From Halobaculum limi (GTDB lineage: Archaea > Halobacteriota > Halobacteria > Halobacteriales > Haloferacaceae), in assembly GCF_029490015.1 (NCBI RefSeq), contig NZ_CP120468.1, positions 248,001 through 312,000 of the forward strand: 64,000 bases of DNA. Reading direction: 5' to 3'. Under the pieces are notes generated by a model. It saw only the letters and a list, made by a program, of their open reading frames with translations. It did not search any database and was not told the origin of the DNA. Positions 1 to 8,633 of this stretch are shown here, piece by piece (within the stretch, counting starts at the first letter, position 1; each line of letters begins with the position of its first letter). Both the position numbers and the translations under genes were made by a program.

Positions 1-1166
1 TCGGCCGCGTGCGGTCGCTGGCGGTCCCCGTGGTCGGGGACGTCTGCCTCGTCGACGGCCGAGGGCCAGATGAGTTCACGCTGCGGCGGGAGGACGCCCT
101 CCGGCCGGAAGCGCATAATGAGGATGATCAACGCGCCGACCGCAAGCAGGCGGAGTGGCCCGATGTCGAGCGTGATGAACTCGACGCTGTTGAGGAAGCG
201 CGTCCCTTCGCGGATGGCGATGACGACGAAGCCGCCGAACATCGCCCCCCGGTTGGAGCCACTCCCGCCGAGGATGACCGCGATCCACACGTAGAACGTG
301 TTGATCGGCTCGAAGTCGCCGGGGCTGACGAACAGGTTCAGGTGCGTGTAGAACACTCCCGCCAGCGCCATAATGACGCTGCCGAGAACGAACGACTGCA
401 TCTTGAACCCGTACGTGTTCTTGCCCAGTGCCTCCGCGAGGTCCTCGTCGCCGCGGATGGTCCGCAGGACGCGCCCCCACGGCGAGCGGTGTGCTCGCTG
501 GAGGATCAGGAACGTCACGCCGACGAACACGAACACGAGGCCGACGTTCAACAACGCCTGATAGAACGGTTGGTTCAACACGATGGGACTCCCCGGAATG
601 ATCTCGATCCGGAGACCGGGCATCGCCTGCGGGAACGTCGACAGCACGGGCCAGCCCTCGAAGAAGCCGGGAATCCCGCGCAGACCGGCGCTGCCGTTCG
701 TGTACTCACGTTCGTTCAGCACCACCAGCCTGACGACCTCCGCGAGGCCGAGCGAGGCGATGGCGAGGTAGTCCGCACGCAGTCGCAGCGTCGGAATGCC
801 GATGATCACCGCGACGACGGCCGCGAGCGCGAGGCCCACGACCAGTCCCAGTAGCGGATTGAGTCCGCCCGCGATGGGGGAGTTGTCGGCCGTCAACAGC
901 GCCGAGCCGTACGCGCCCAAGCCGAAGAACGCCGCCACGGAGAAGTTGATCAGCCCGGTGTACCCCCACTGGGCGTTCAGCCCGAACGACAGCAGGACGT
1001 ACATCCCGACCAGTCCGAGCAGGTACAGGAAGTACGTCGGCCCGAGGCCGCCGGTGACGAGACCGATGAACAGCAGGCCGAGCAAGCCGCCGATGAACGC
1101 GACGACGCCCTGTTCGGTACGTGTCAAGTCGGTGAACGACTCGCGCACGCCGCCGATGGCGCTCAC
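1..1166 (-). CDS. livM: Branched-chain amino acid ABC transporter permease LivM (3' end cut by window)
   Basis: This is the second membrane permease of a LivHMGFJ-type uptake system, forming the translocation pore with LivH. About 388 codons are in the window; the frame stays open to base 1, so only a short C-terminal piece is missing. It starts with GTG at 1166, sharing a GTGA overlap with the livH stop, which indicates translational coupling. The translation has about ten hydrophobic segments, the LivM-typical 'SFGLNAQWGYTGLINF' segment near residue 65, and the cytoplasmic ABC-contact loop around 'RTIRGDEDLAEALGKN'. The C-terminal tail is hydrophilic. The ATPase genes (livG, livF) would be expected just outside the window. 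Family membership is clear; the transported substrate (branched-chain amino acids, other amino acids or urea-like compounds) cannot be read from the sequence. Confidence 0.93.
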   Translation of the reverse strand, partial: MSAIGGVRESFTDLTRTEQGVVAFIGGLLGLLFIGLVTGGLGPTYFLYLLGLVGMYVLLSFGLNAQWGYTGLINFSVAAFFGLGAYGSALLTADNSPIAGGLNPLLGLVVGLALAAVVAVIIGIPTLRLRADYLAIASLGLAEVVRLVVLNEREYTNGSAGLRGIPGFFEGWPVLSTFPQAMPGLRIEIIPGSPIVLNQPFYQALLNVGLVFVFVGVTFLILQRAHRSPWGRVLRTIRGDEDLAEALGKNTYGFKMQSFVLGSVIMALAGVFYTHLNLFVSPGDFEPINTFYVWIAVILGGSGSNRGAMFGGFVVIAIREGTRFLNSVEFITLDIGPLRLLAVGALIILIMRFRPEGVLPPQRELIWPSAVDEADVPDHGDRQRPHAA

Positions 1167-2077
1167 GTTCCGGTCCCCCCGGCGATGCCGTTCGGCCGGA
1201 CGAGCAGCACAGCCACCATAATCACGAACGCGATGGCGTTGGCGTACTCGATGCCGATGGGAATGCCGATGTCAGTGAGGATGGGCGTCATCTGGTTGAT
1301 CATCCCGATGAGGAACCCGCCGAGCATCGCACCGTAGACGGAGCCGATACCGCCGAGGATGACGGCGGCGAACACGACCAGCAGGATGTTGAACCCCATC
1401 CGTGGGGAGATCTGGTTGTAGAGGCCGAGGAACACGCCCCCGGCACCCGCCAGGCCCGCGCCGATGACCCACGTCCACAGCGTGATGCGGTCGACGCGGA
1501 TCCCGCTGACGCGTGCCAGCGAGGGGTTGTCCGCGGTCGCACGCATCTTCCGGCCGAGGTCGGTGTACTGCAACAGCGTGTGCAGGCCGGCGACGAGAAT
1601 CGCCGCCGAGACGATGATCGCCACGTCGTGGAGCGTCATCCGAATACCGAACGGAATGAGCGCCTCGATGGGGCGGAGCACCTGGATGCCGAACTCGGTG
1701 AAGTCGCTGCCGAACTGGAACTGGATGATCGCGCGATACACGAACGCGACGCCGATGCTCGTGATGAGCATCCCGATGGAGTCGACCTCCAACGGTTCGT
1801 AGATGACCTTCTCGGTGATGACCGCGACGAGAGCGGCGACGGCGATGCCGACGACGAGTGCGAGGAAGAACCCGAGCGGAAGCCCGAGGAACCGCGCACC
1901 GAGGCCGCCGACGAACCCAAAGGTGACCAGCGCCGAGTACGCCCCCACGGTCATCGTGTCGCCGTGTGCGAAGTTGGCGAAGTCGGCGATGCTGTACACC
2001 AGCGACAGTCCGATGCTGGCGAGGACGATTATGCTGGAGAACACCAGCCCGTTCGCCATATATTCGAGGACTGACAT
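1163..2077 (-). CDS. livH: Branched-chain amino acid ABC transporter permease LivH
   Basis: A 304-residue inner permease of the same transporter. It has the usual LivH length and about eight hydrophobic segments. The LivH N-terminal signature 'YSIADFANFAHGDTMTVGAY' near residues 28-48 and the cytoplasmic EAA-like loop 'RATADNPSLARVSGI' around residues 178-192 are visible. The ATG at 2077 lies 5 nt after the binding-protein gene, and the stop overlaps the GTG of livM, so binding protein-livH-livM form one operon read leftwards. Substrate specificity is inferred only from the family. Confidence 0.95.
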   Translation of the reverse strand: MSVLEYMANGLVFSSIIVLASIGLSLVYSIADFANFAHGDTMTVGAYSALVTFGFVGGLGARFLGLPLGFFLALVVGIAVAALVAVITEKVIYEPLEVDSIGMLITSIGVAFVYRAIIQFQFGSDFTEFGIQVLRPIEALIPFGIRMTLHDVAIIVSAAILVAGLHTLLQYTDLGRKMRATADNPSLARVSGIRVDRITLWTWVIGAGLAGAGGVFLGLYNQISPRMGFNILLVVFAAVILGGIGSVYGAMLGGFLIGMINQMTPILTDIGIPIGIEYANAIAFVIMVAVLLVRPNGIAGGTGT

Positions 2078-2082
2078 CTACC

Positions 2083-3408
2083 TCAGCCTTCGATAGTTCC
2101 GGTCTGGACGTACTCGTGGTCTTGGACGGTCAGGATCTGCAAGAACCCGACCGGGTCACCGTTCTCGTCGAAGTCGATTGGGCCGGAGACGCCTTGATAG
2201 TCGATGTCCGACGCCGTTCCGTCGTCGCCGAGGACGTTCATCGCCTCCTCGAAGGTGAACACCTCCTCACCCTCGGGTCGGGTCACGTCGCGGACCGTCT
2301 CCTGCAGCGCCGCGCCGGTGAACTCGTCGGCCGTCGCGATGGACAGCGCCGCCGTGACGACACAGTCGTACGCGAACGCCGACCACGACGTCGGTGCCTC
2401 GCCGTACTCAGACTCGAACTCGCTGGCGAAGTTCTGGTAGTTCTCCTGGTCGATGGCCGCCGAGGGCGTCACGATCTTCATACTGTCGAGACTCCCCTCG
2501 GGCGTGTTGGCGAGGACGTCCGGCCCTGCGACGGAGTCGGCCCCGTAGAACTGCGCCTCGTAGCCGTTGGAGTACGCCTCCTGGGCCATCGTCGTGAATT
2601 CGGGCTGGTAGGTGATGAACAGCCACGCGTCCGCGCCGGAGTTGGCCATCCCCGACACCGTCGAGGAGTACGACGACTGCCCCTGGTCGTGGGGCTGGTC
2701 GTACGCGATTTCGCCGTCGAACGACTCGCGGAACGCCTCGGCGAGGCCCTGCCCGTAGTCGTTGTTCACCCACGCCATCGCCACAGAGTCGTAGCCGTCC
2801 TCGCTGACGATGTTCGCGAGCGCCGACGACTGCGTACTCCCGGTCGGCGACATCCGGAGAAGGCCGGGGAAGTTCGTGAGATCGGGGCTGGTAGAGTTCT
2901 GACTCAGTTGCACCACGTCGGTTCCCTGAATGACCGACTGGTAGATGGCCAGCGAGACGCCCGACCCGACCGCACCGATGAGGAACGGGACGCCGTCCTG
3001 ATTCACGAGTTTCTGCGCCGCGGAGACGCCCGCCTGTGACTCGGACTGCGAGTCCTCTTCGATGATCTCCAGTTCGCGCCCGCCGATGCCGACGTCGTTG
3101 ACAGCCGACAGCGCCAGTTCCTTCCCGCGTTGGTTGCGTTGGCCGAACGCCGACAGCGACCCCGTGAGGGAGTTGACCATCCCGATGGTGTACGGTCCGG
3201 AGTCGCCCCCGCTGTCGCCGCTCCCGCTGTCACTGTCACTTCCGTCGCTTCCGCCACCGTCGCCGCCGGACTCGGTGTCCGACTCGGTGGGTTCGTCGTC
3301 GGTCGTGCTCACACAGCCAGCGAGGCCGGCGAGGCCACCCAGCCCAGCCAGTCCCGATGCCTTCAGTACGTCACGCCGGTTCGGTCCGATCTCGTCATTC
3401 GATACCAT
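2083..3408 (-). CDS. livJ: ABC transporter substrate-binding protein, LivJ type, Tat lipoprotein
   Basis: A 441-residue extracellular solute receptor. The N-terminus has a twin-arginine motif (NRRDVLK, Arg11-Arg12), a hydrophobic stretch and a lipobox ending at Cys32 (LAGC), so it is probably Tat-exported and lipid-anchored, the common haloarchaeal solution. Residues 33-72 are a Ser/Gly/Asp-rich flexible linker, followed by a Peripla_BP_6 (LivJ) fold beginning 'YTIGMVNSLTGSLSAFGQ'. It is the first gene of the leftward operon with livH and livM, with a clear TATA element upstream. The ligand is not determinable from sequence; amino acids are the family default. Confidence 0.93.
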   Translation of the reverse strand: MVSNDEIGPNRRDVLKASGLAGLGGLAGLAGCVSTTDDEPTESDTESGGDGGGSDGSDSDSGSGDSGGDSGPYTIGMVNSLTGSLSAFGQRNQRGKELALSAVNDVGIGGRELEIIEEDSQSESQAGVSAAQKLVNQDGVPFLIGAVGSGVSLAIYQSVIQGTDVVQLSQNSTSPDLTNFPGLLRMSPTGSTQSSALANIVSEDGYDSVAMAWVNNDYGQGLAEAFRESFDGEIAYDQPHDQGQSSYSSTVSGMANSGADAWLFITYQPEFTTMAQEAYSNGYEAQFYGADSVAGPDVLANTPEGSLDSMKIVTPSAAIDQENYQNFASEFESEYGEAPTSWSAFAYDCVVTAALSIATADEFTGAALQETVRDVTRPEGEEVFTFEEAMNVLGDDGTASDIDYQGVSGPIDFDENGDPVGFLQILTVQDHEYVQTGTIEG

Positions 3409-3433
3409 GACTAACAGTACCTTTCGTCCACAA

Positions 3434-3447
3434 GTATATCCCTATAT
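3434..3447 (-). promoter_or_regulatory. TATA element of the liv operon
   Basis: On the minus strand two consecutive A/T-rich TATA-like hexamers (GATATA and GATATAC) lie 26-39 nt upstream of the binding-protein ATG. That spacing fits a haloarchaeal promoter with a leaderless or very short-leader transcript. The remaining spacer to the proline dehydrogenase gene (3448-3592) is unusually A/T-rich, and its own promoter must lie in it. Confidence 0.6.
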
Positions 3448-3592
3448 CCCGTCCCGACCATGGTCGGATTCGGGATGATCATTACTAGTGAATCCGCAGA
3501 CAGCGGGAACCTATTGGTATTTATCTGAATAAAAACGTATGAAAAATATGGTCGGGTGGCTCTATAGGTAGCCGGGATCCGGAGTCGACGCT

Positions 3593-4420
3593 ATGATACC
3601 GCCTATCGCGAGCAACTTCGTCGCGGGGGAGTCTCCAGGGGCCGCCCTGTCGCACGTCGAGGACCTGAATCGCCAGGGCGTCGGTGCCATCTTGAATCTC
3701 CTCGGGGAACATTACCACGAGCGTCCGGCCGCCGACGAGGACGCCGACGCGTACGTGTCGCTCGTCGAGGACCTCGCCGCACGCGACCTCGATGCGTGCG
3801 TGTCGGTCAAACCCTCACAGATCGGACTTGGCGTCTCTGACACCGCGTTCGAGGAGAACCTCGCGCGTATCGTGGATGCCGCCGAGTGCTTCGTCTGGAT
3901 CGATATGGAGGACCACGAGACGACCGACGTAACCCTCGACGCGTTCGAGCGCCACGCAGTCGAGACCGACGGCAACGTCGGCCTGTGCGTGCAGGCGAAC
4001 CTGAAGCGGACGCCCGACGACCTCGAACGACTCGCATCGCTGCCCGGAAAGATTCGGCTGGTGAAGGGCGCGTACGACGAACCGAAGTCCATCGCGCACA
4101 CGAAGAAGGCTCGCGTCGACGAGGCGTACCGCGACTGCCTGGAGTTCATGTTCCGGGAGTTCGACGACGGCGTCGCCGTCGGCAGCCACGACCCGAAGAT
4201 GATCGACTACGCGGCCGAGTTACACGCCGAGTACGGCACCGACTACGAGGTACAGATGCTGATGGGCGTCCGTGAGGAGGCGCAAGTGGAGTTGGCGGCC
4301 GACGGGGTCGAGGTGAACCAGTACATCCCGTACGGGTCGAAGTGGTTCCAGTACTTCTACCGTCGCGTCCGCGAACGCAAGGAGAACGCGCTGTTCGCGC
4401 TACGGGCGGTGCTCAGTTAG
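3593..4420 (+). CDS. Proline dehydrogenase (PRODH)
   Basis: A 275-residue monofunctional FAD-dependent proline dehydrogenase that oxidises L-proline to delta-1-pyrroline-5-carboxylate (P5C). Family motifs are in order: VKPSQIG (72-78), QANLKRT (134-140), RLVKGAY (155-161), QMLMG (221-225), YIPYG (244-248) and the substrate-binding arginine pair in YRRVRER (256-262). The length fits short archaeal and Gram-positive-type PRODH rather than bacterial PutA. It converges with the HTH_10 regulator, 5 nt between stops. A P5C-dehydrogenase-like ALDH is 0.8 kb further on, giving both steps from proline to glutamate. Confidence 0.93.
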   Translation: MIPPIASNFVAGESPGAALSHVEDLNRQGVGAILNLLGEHYHERPAADEDADAYVSLVEDLAARDLDACVSVKPSQIGLGVSDTAFEENLARIVDAAECFVWIDMEDHETTDVTLDAFERHAVETDGNVGLCVQANLKRTPDDLERLASLPGKIRLVKGAYDEPKSIAHTKKARVDEAYRDCLEFMFREFDDGVAVGSHDPKMIDYAAELHAEYGTDYEVQMLMGVREEAQVELAADGVEVNQYIPYGSKWFQYFYRRVRERKENALFALRAVLS

Positions 4421-4425
4421 GGCTC

Positions 4426-5139
4426 TTAGGGGTCGAGCAGTTTCGCCTCGGCTTTCCGCAGGTGCTCCAACAGCGTCGTCTTCGAGATGCCGATGCGGTC
4501 GGCCAGTTCTCTCGTCGAACACCCGCGAGGCCACTCGTAGTAGCCCGCCGCACGGGCCTCCTCGAACACCTCTCGCTGGGTCGGCGTCAGCGTGTCGAGT
4601 CGCTGTTCACGTTCAGAGCGAGTCGCGGGGCCGTCCGACGCGGTAATCGACACGACTGACACCTCCGCGCCGGCGTCCGCGCGGACGGCGTCGAGCGCCG
4701 TCTCCATCTCCGACCGCTCCCCGGTGAAGCACAACTGCCACTCCTCGCGCCCGTCCTCGATGCGGACGGGAGCGCTGTGGACGAAGCCGTGGCGCAACAG
4801 CGTCGGACAGACCATATCGTTGGGGTCGTACTCGAGGAAGAACTCGCGAACGACGTTGCCGGGGGCGTCGCGGGCGCGACCGAACCGCTCCTGGAGTTCG
4901 AGTATCTCACCGGCGTGTTCGGACGCGCGGATCGTCTCCAGCAGTTGCTCTACCTCCTCGTTCGTGTCGCCAAACGCCGTGAACAGTCCGTTGACCGACT
5001 CGGGAGCCATCTTCGGAGTGTCGTAGATAGCGTGGGCTAACACACCGCCTCCGGTCTGCTCGGTCGCCTCGATCGCCCAGCAGTTGGGGTGCCAGAGGTC
5101 GATCGTCAACCGTGTCCCGGCGTTCAGCGCTTGACTCAT
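4426..5139 (-). CDS. HTH_10 (bacterio-opsin-activator type) transcriptional regulator, probably of proline catabolism
   Basis: A 237-residue protein. The N-terminal two thirds resemble the sensing/BAT-associated region of haloarchaeal Bat-like regulators. The C-terminal HTH_10 domain starts near 'LTPTQREVFEEARAAGYYEWPRGCS' and contains the helix-turn-helix 'STRELADRIGISKTTLLEHLRKAE'. I chose ATG 5139 because a TATA box lies 25-30 nt upstream; a longer in-frame start at 5220 would read through that promoter. It sits between the two enzymes of proline oxidation, divergent from the dehydrogenase at 5264 and convergent with PRODH, so local control of proline use is a reasonable inference. A similar HTH_10 regulator, PutR, has been reported for proline catabolism in halophiles; orthology is not tested here. 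Confidence 0.85.
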   Translation of the reverse strand: MSQALNAGTRLTIDLWHPNCWAIEATEQTGGGVLAHAIYDTPKMAPESVNGLFTAFGDTNEEVEQLLETIRASEHAGEILELQERFGRARDAPGNVVREFFLEYDPNDMVCPTLLRHGFVHSAPVRIEDGREEWQLCFTGERSEMETALDAVRADAGAEVSVVSITASDGPATRSEREQRLDTLTPTQREVFEEARAAGYYEWPRGCSTRELADRIGISKTTLLEHLRKAEAKLLDP

Positions 5140-5163
5140 CGTCTGTCTCGTCACGGCCGACAC

Positions 5164-5169
5164 GTATAT
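5164..5169 (-). promoter_or_regulatory. TATA box of the HTH_10 regulator
   Basis: The minus strand reads ATATAC 25-30 nt upstream of the ATG at 5139, the position expected for a leaderless haloarchaeal transcript. The element lies in the 124-bp spacer shared with the divergent aldehyde dehydrogenase gene, so the regulator could act on both promoters. Confidence 0.55.
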
Positions 5170-5263
5170 GTGAATTGGTAGCACCACAGACTCGCCGGAC
5201 GATGGGGGCCACCCGACCATGGACGGTTCGGGAGTTAGGATACCGGGTGGTGGAATTCGATCT

Positions 5264-6784
5264 ATGTCGGAGACCTACCAGCATTACATCGACGGCGAGT
5301 GGACCGACGGCACCGGCGACGAGACGTTCGTCAGCCGAAACCCCGCCAACGGCGACGAACTGGGCGAGTTCCGTCGCGGCACCGAAGCCGACGTCGACCA
5401 CGCGGTCGCGGCCGCCGACGAGGCGTTCGAAGAGTGGAAGGAACTCTCGCACATCGACCGCGCAGAGTACCTCTGGGACATCTATCACGAACTCAAAGAG
5501 CGCCACGAGGAACTCGGCGAGGTCGTGACGATGGAGTGTGGCAAAGAGATCAGCGAGGGGAAAGCCGACGTGACCGAGGCGTGGCACATGGTCGAGTGGG
5601 CCGCCGGCGACGCCCGCCACCCGAAAGGTGACGTGATCCCCTCGGAGATTCCGAGCAAGGACGCCTACATGCGCCGGAAGCCGCGCGGCGTCGTCGGCTG
5701 TATCACGCCGTGGAACTTCCCGGTCGCCATCCCGTTCTGGCATATGGCCGTCGCCCTCGTTGAGGGGAACACGGTCGTGTTCAAGCCCGCCGAGCAGACG
5801 CCGTGGTGCGCGCAGATCCTCGCAGAGATGTTCGAGGACGCCGGCGTCCCGGACGGCGTGTTCAACATGGTGCAGGGCTTCGGCGACGCCGGCAACGCCA
5901 TCGTCGAGGACGACCGCGTCGACACCGTCCTGTTCACCGGCAGCGCCGAAGTCGGGCACAAGATCGCGAGCAAGGTCGGCGGCGAACCCGGCAAACTCGC
6001 GGCGTGTGAGATGGGCGGCAAGAACAACATCGTCGTCACCGAGCAGGCCGACCTCGACACCGCGGTCCACTCCGCGACGATGTCCTCCTTCAAGACGACC
6101 GGCCAGCGCTGTGTCTCCTCCGAGCGCATCGTCGTCCACGAGGACGTGTACGACGAGTTCAAAGAGCGGTTCGTCGCCAACGCACAGAACGTCGCCGTCG
6201 GCGACCCCCTCGACGAGGACACGTTCATGGGGCCGCTCATCGAAGAAGAGCACAAGGAGAAGGTCTCCGAGTACAACCAACTCGCGAAAGACGAAGGCGT
6301 GAACGTCCTCGTCGACCGCGAGGAACTCGACGACGACGAGATTCCCGACGGCCACGAGGACGGCCACTGGGTCGGACCGTTCGTCTACGAGGCGGACCCC
6401 CACGACGACCTCCGCTGCACGCACGAGGAGGTCTTCGGCCCGCACGTCGCCCTCCTGAAGTACAGCGGCGACATCGAGGACGCCGTCGATATCCACAACG
6501 ACACTGACTACGGCCTCGCCGGTGCGATCATCTCCGAGGACTACCGCCAGATCAACTACTTCCGCGACAACGCGGAGATCGGTCTCGCGTACGGCAACCT
6601 CCCGTGCATCGGCGCGGAAGTCCACCTGCCGTTCGGCGGCGTCAAGAAGTCCGGCAACGGCTACCCGTCGGCCCGCGAAGTCATCGAGGCCGTCACCGAG
6701 CGCACCGCGTGGACGCTCAACAACTCGAAGGACATCGAGATGGCACAGGGCCTCTCGGCGGACATCAAGACGAAAGAGGACTGA
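5264..6784 (+). CDS. NAD(P)-dependent aldehyde dehydrogenase, probable P5C dehydrogenase
   Basis: A 506-residue ALDH-superfamily enzyme. Visible motifs are PWNFP (149-153), the cofactor lysine loop KPAEQTP (174-180), the Rossmann FTGSAEVG (224-231), the general base Glu249 in CEMGGK and the nucleophile Cys283 in TTGQRCVSS. The C-terminal motif GNLPCIGAEVHLPFGGVKKSG matches the haloarchaeal ALDH group related to alpha-aminoadipic/P5C semialdehyde dehydrogenases. Its position with proline dehydrogenase and a regulator suggests it oxidises P5C/glutamate semialdehyde to glutamate. ATG 5264 matches the start of homology; an upstream in-frame ATG at 5219 would add an unrelated stretch. Superfamily certain; substrate inferred from context. 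Confidence 0.92.
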   Translation: MSETYQHYIDGEWTDGTGDETFVSRNPANGDELGEFRRGTEADVDHAVAAADEAFEEWKELSHIDRAEYLWDIYHELKERHEELGEVVTMECGKEISEGKADVTEAWHMVEWAAGDARHPKGDVIPSEIPSKDAYMRRKPRGVVGCITPWNFPVAIPFWHMAVALVEGNTVVFKPAEQTPWCAQILAEMFEDAGVPDGVFNMVQGFGDAGNAIVEDDRVDTVLFTGSAEVGHKIASKVGGEPGKLAACEMGGKNNIVVTEQADLDTAVHSATMSSFKTTGQRCVSSERIVVHEDVYDEFKERFVANAQNVAVGDPLDEDTFMGPLIEEEHKEKVSEYNQLAKDEGVNVLVDREELDDDEIPDGHEDGHWVGPFVYEADPHDDLRCTHEEVFGPHVALLKYSGDIEDAVDIHNDTDYGLAGAIISEDYRQINYFRDNAEIGLAYGNLPCIGAEVHLPFGGVKKSGNGYPSAREVIEAVTERTAWTLNNSKDIEMAQGLSADIKTKED

Positions 6785-6826
6785 GTCGCCGACTGTCGGT
6801 CGCGGTCGTGTCGTACCTGTCTACCG

Positions 6827-6832
6827 TTTTTT
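6827..6832 (+). terminator. Oligo-T terminator-like run after the aldehyde dehydrogenase
   Basis: Six consecutive T residues lie about 43 nt after the ALDH stop in otherwise GC-rich DNA, matching the oligo-T signals at which archaeal RNA polymerase commonly releases. No hairpin is needed and none is obvious. Confidence 0.4.
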
Positions 6833-6895
6833 CGCTGCATCCGAGTAGTCGACGCTCGCTCACAGCGCCAGCGAGACGCGTCACCCCGGCCCGAC

Positions 6896-7321
6896 TCACC
6901 GGAGTTCGAAGCGGTGGACCGGCCAGTCGGCTTCGTAGTCCAGCGCGGCCTCCCGCTGTTCTGCCGTCGGTTCCTGCACCGTGAGTTCGACCGGGTCGCC
7001 GATGGCGACGTCGGCGTAGTCGGCGTCCACGCGCCCGAGGAGGCGGCCGCCGTCAGCGAGTTCCACCACGGCGACCGTGTACGGCGCGTCCGCCGCGAAC
7101 GCAGGTGGTGCCGCGTGGACCTCCGTGTACGAGAAGATCGTCCCCTCCGGCGACTGCGGTTCGACGTCGACGGCGCGACTACCACAGGCGTAGCACGCTG
7201 GCCGCGGCGGCAACAAGATCTGCCCACAGTCCGCACAGACGCCGCCCAAGAGGTCGCCCTCCGCGAGGGCGTCGAAGAAGCCGGGGAGCGTCCGCGGGTC
7301 GCTCGCGTCGAGGTCGGTCAT
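6896..7321 (-). CDS. DUF35/OB-fold zinc-ribbon protein, partner of the adjacent thiolase
   Basis: A 141-residue protein of the rubredoxin-like zinc ribbon plus OB-fold (DUF35) family. Zinc ligands Cys29, Cys32, Cys43 and Cys46 are present, followed by the OB fold beginning 'GTIFSYTEVH'. In archaea these proteins pair with SCP2-type thiolases and in some lineages bridge thiolase to HMG-CoA synthase. Its ATG at 7321 overlaps the thiolase stop (ATGA), giving a coupled two-gene operon. It is likely a non-catalytic scaffold or CoA-intermediate channelling subunit. Confidence 0.9.
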   Translation of the reverse strand: MTDLDASDPRTLPGFFDALAEGDLLGGVCADCGQILLPPRPACYACGSRAVDVEPQSPEGTIFSYTEVHAAPPAFAADAPYTVAVVELADGGRLLGRVDADYADVAIGDPVELTVQEPTAEQREAALDYEADWPVHRFELR

Positions 7322-8490
7322 CGTGCCTCCTCCGCGGTGGTGAGCACGTGTCCAACAGTGACGGCGTCCGCGACGCCTCCCTCGTTGAGCAACAGGGCCG
7401 TCTCGGCCCCCTCGACCGCGCGGTCCCCCGCGGCACCCGTGAGTTGTTCGTACGCTTCCAACGCCTGCAAGAGTCCGGTCGCACCGATTGGATGCCCACG
7501 AGCCTTGAGTCCGCCGCTGGGACTCAGGTGCACGTCCGTCCACCCGTCGGCCCGCTCTGCGGGGTCCAGGTAGCTCTGATAGCCCATCCCCGCGGGAGCG
7601 AATCCGGCGGCCTCCGCGAGCAGCGCCTCACAGACGGTGAACGCGTCGTGGACCTCCGCGATGTCGACTGCGTCGGCGTCGATGCCTGCTTCGTCATAGG
7701 CAGTCTCGGCGGCGATGCGGGCGCCCGCGATGTCAGTCATATCCCGCTCGGCGACCGCGATGTTGTTCGCGGAGGCCCCGCTACCCGCGACGCGCACCTG
7801 CGGGCGGTCGAGGTCCTCGGCCAGTTCGGCGCTCGTCACGAGGACGGCCGCCGCGCCGTCTCCGACCGGCGCACAGTCGTAGAGTTTCAGCGGCGAGGCG
7901 ACGGGGTTAGACTCCAAGACCGTCGCCACGTCGATCTCTTTGGGGAACTGCGCCCGCGGATTGCGAGCGGCGTTGGCGTGGTTCTTCACCGCGATCTCGG
8001 CCAGATCGCGCTCCGTGGCGTCCGTCTCGTGGAGGTACCGCTGGGCCAGCAGTGCGTACTGGCTGGGCGCGGTGACGCCGGAGCGCTGCTCGATGGCGCG
8101 GTCGAACGCCGCCGACAGCGCGTCCGTCGCGCCGCTCGTACCGGCGGACGTCATCTTCTCGACGCCGCACGCGAGGACGGCCTCGTGGTCGCCGTTGCGG
8201 ACGTCTTTGACCGCGTGGCGCAACGCGAGCGCCCCCGCGGCGGCACACCCCTCGACGCGTTCGGCGGGGACGTGACGGAGACCGGCCCACTCGGCCAGGA
8301 GCGTCCCGTGCATAATCTGGTGTTCGTAGCTCTCCGACTGGTTGCCGACGTACACTGCCTCGACGAGTTCGGCAGGGTCGGGCAGTCCATCGAACGCCTC
8401 CGCGAGTGCGACCGAGAACAGGTCTCGACCCGGAAGGTCCGTGCGGCCGATCGGTGAGGCACCCACCGACGCGATGACTGGCTCTGACAT
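7318..8490 (-). CDS. Thiolase-family acyl-CoA acyltransferase (acetyl-CoA C-acetyltransferase type)
   Basis: A 390-residue thiolase fold enzyme of the archaeal/SCP2-like branch. Catalytic residues are recognisable: nucleophile Cys82 in VEGCAAAGA, His281 in HDAF and His333 in GGLKARGHPIGATG. It is directly followed by its DUF35 partner, the arrangement usual for archaeal thiolases acting on acetyl-CoA/acetoacetyl-CoA or longer 3-ketoacyl-CoA. No beta-oxidation or mevalonate genes flank it here, so biosynthetic versus degradative use cannot be decided. Confidence 0.9.
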   Translation of the reverse strand: MSEPVIASVGASPIGRTDLPGRDLFSVALAEAFDGLPDPAELVEAVYVGNQSESYEHQIMHGTLLAEWAGLRHVPAERVEGCAAAGALALRHAVKDVRNGDHEAVLACGVEKMTSAGTSGATDALSAAFDRAIEQRSGVTAPSQYALLAQRYLHETDATERDLAEIAVKNHANAARNPRAQFPKEIDVATVLESNPVASPLKLYDCAPVGDGAAAVLVTSAELAEDLDRPQVRVAGSGASANNIAVAERDMTDIAGARIAAETAYDEAGIDADAVDIAEVHDAFTVCEALLAEAAGFAPAGMGYQSYLDPAERADGWTDVHLSPSGGLKARGHPIGATGLLQALEAYEQLTGAAGDRAVEGAETALLLNEGGVADAVTVGHVLTTAEEAR

Positions 8491-8633
8491 TCGTGCCTCT
8501 GCGGTATCAGCGATGTTAGTTAACTATTGTCACGTTTAGTCGTCCTGACAGTCGAATCCTCACGCCTCGACTCGCCGCTCTCGACCGGGCGGCCTCCGCG
8601 TCACTTATTCGCCACGCCGACGCACGCCCGCGT

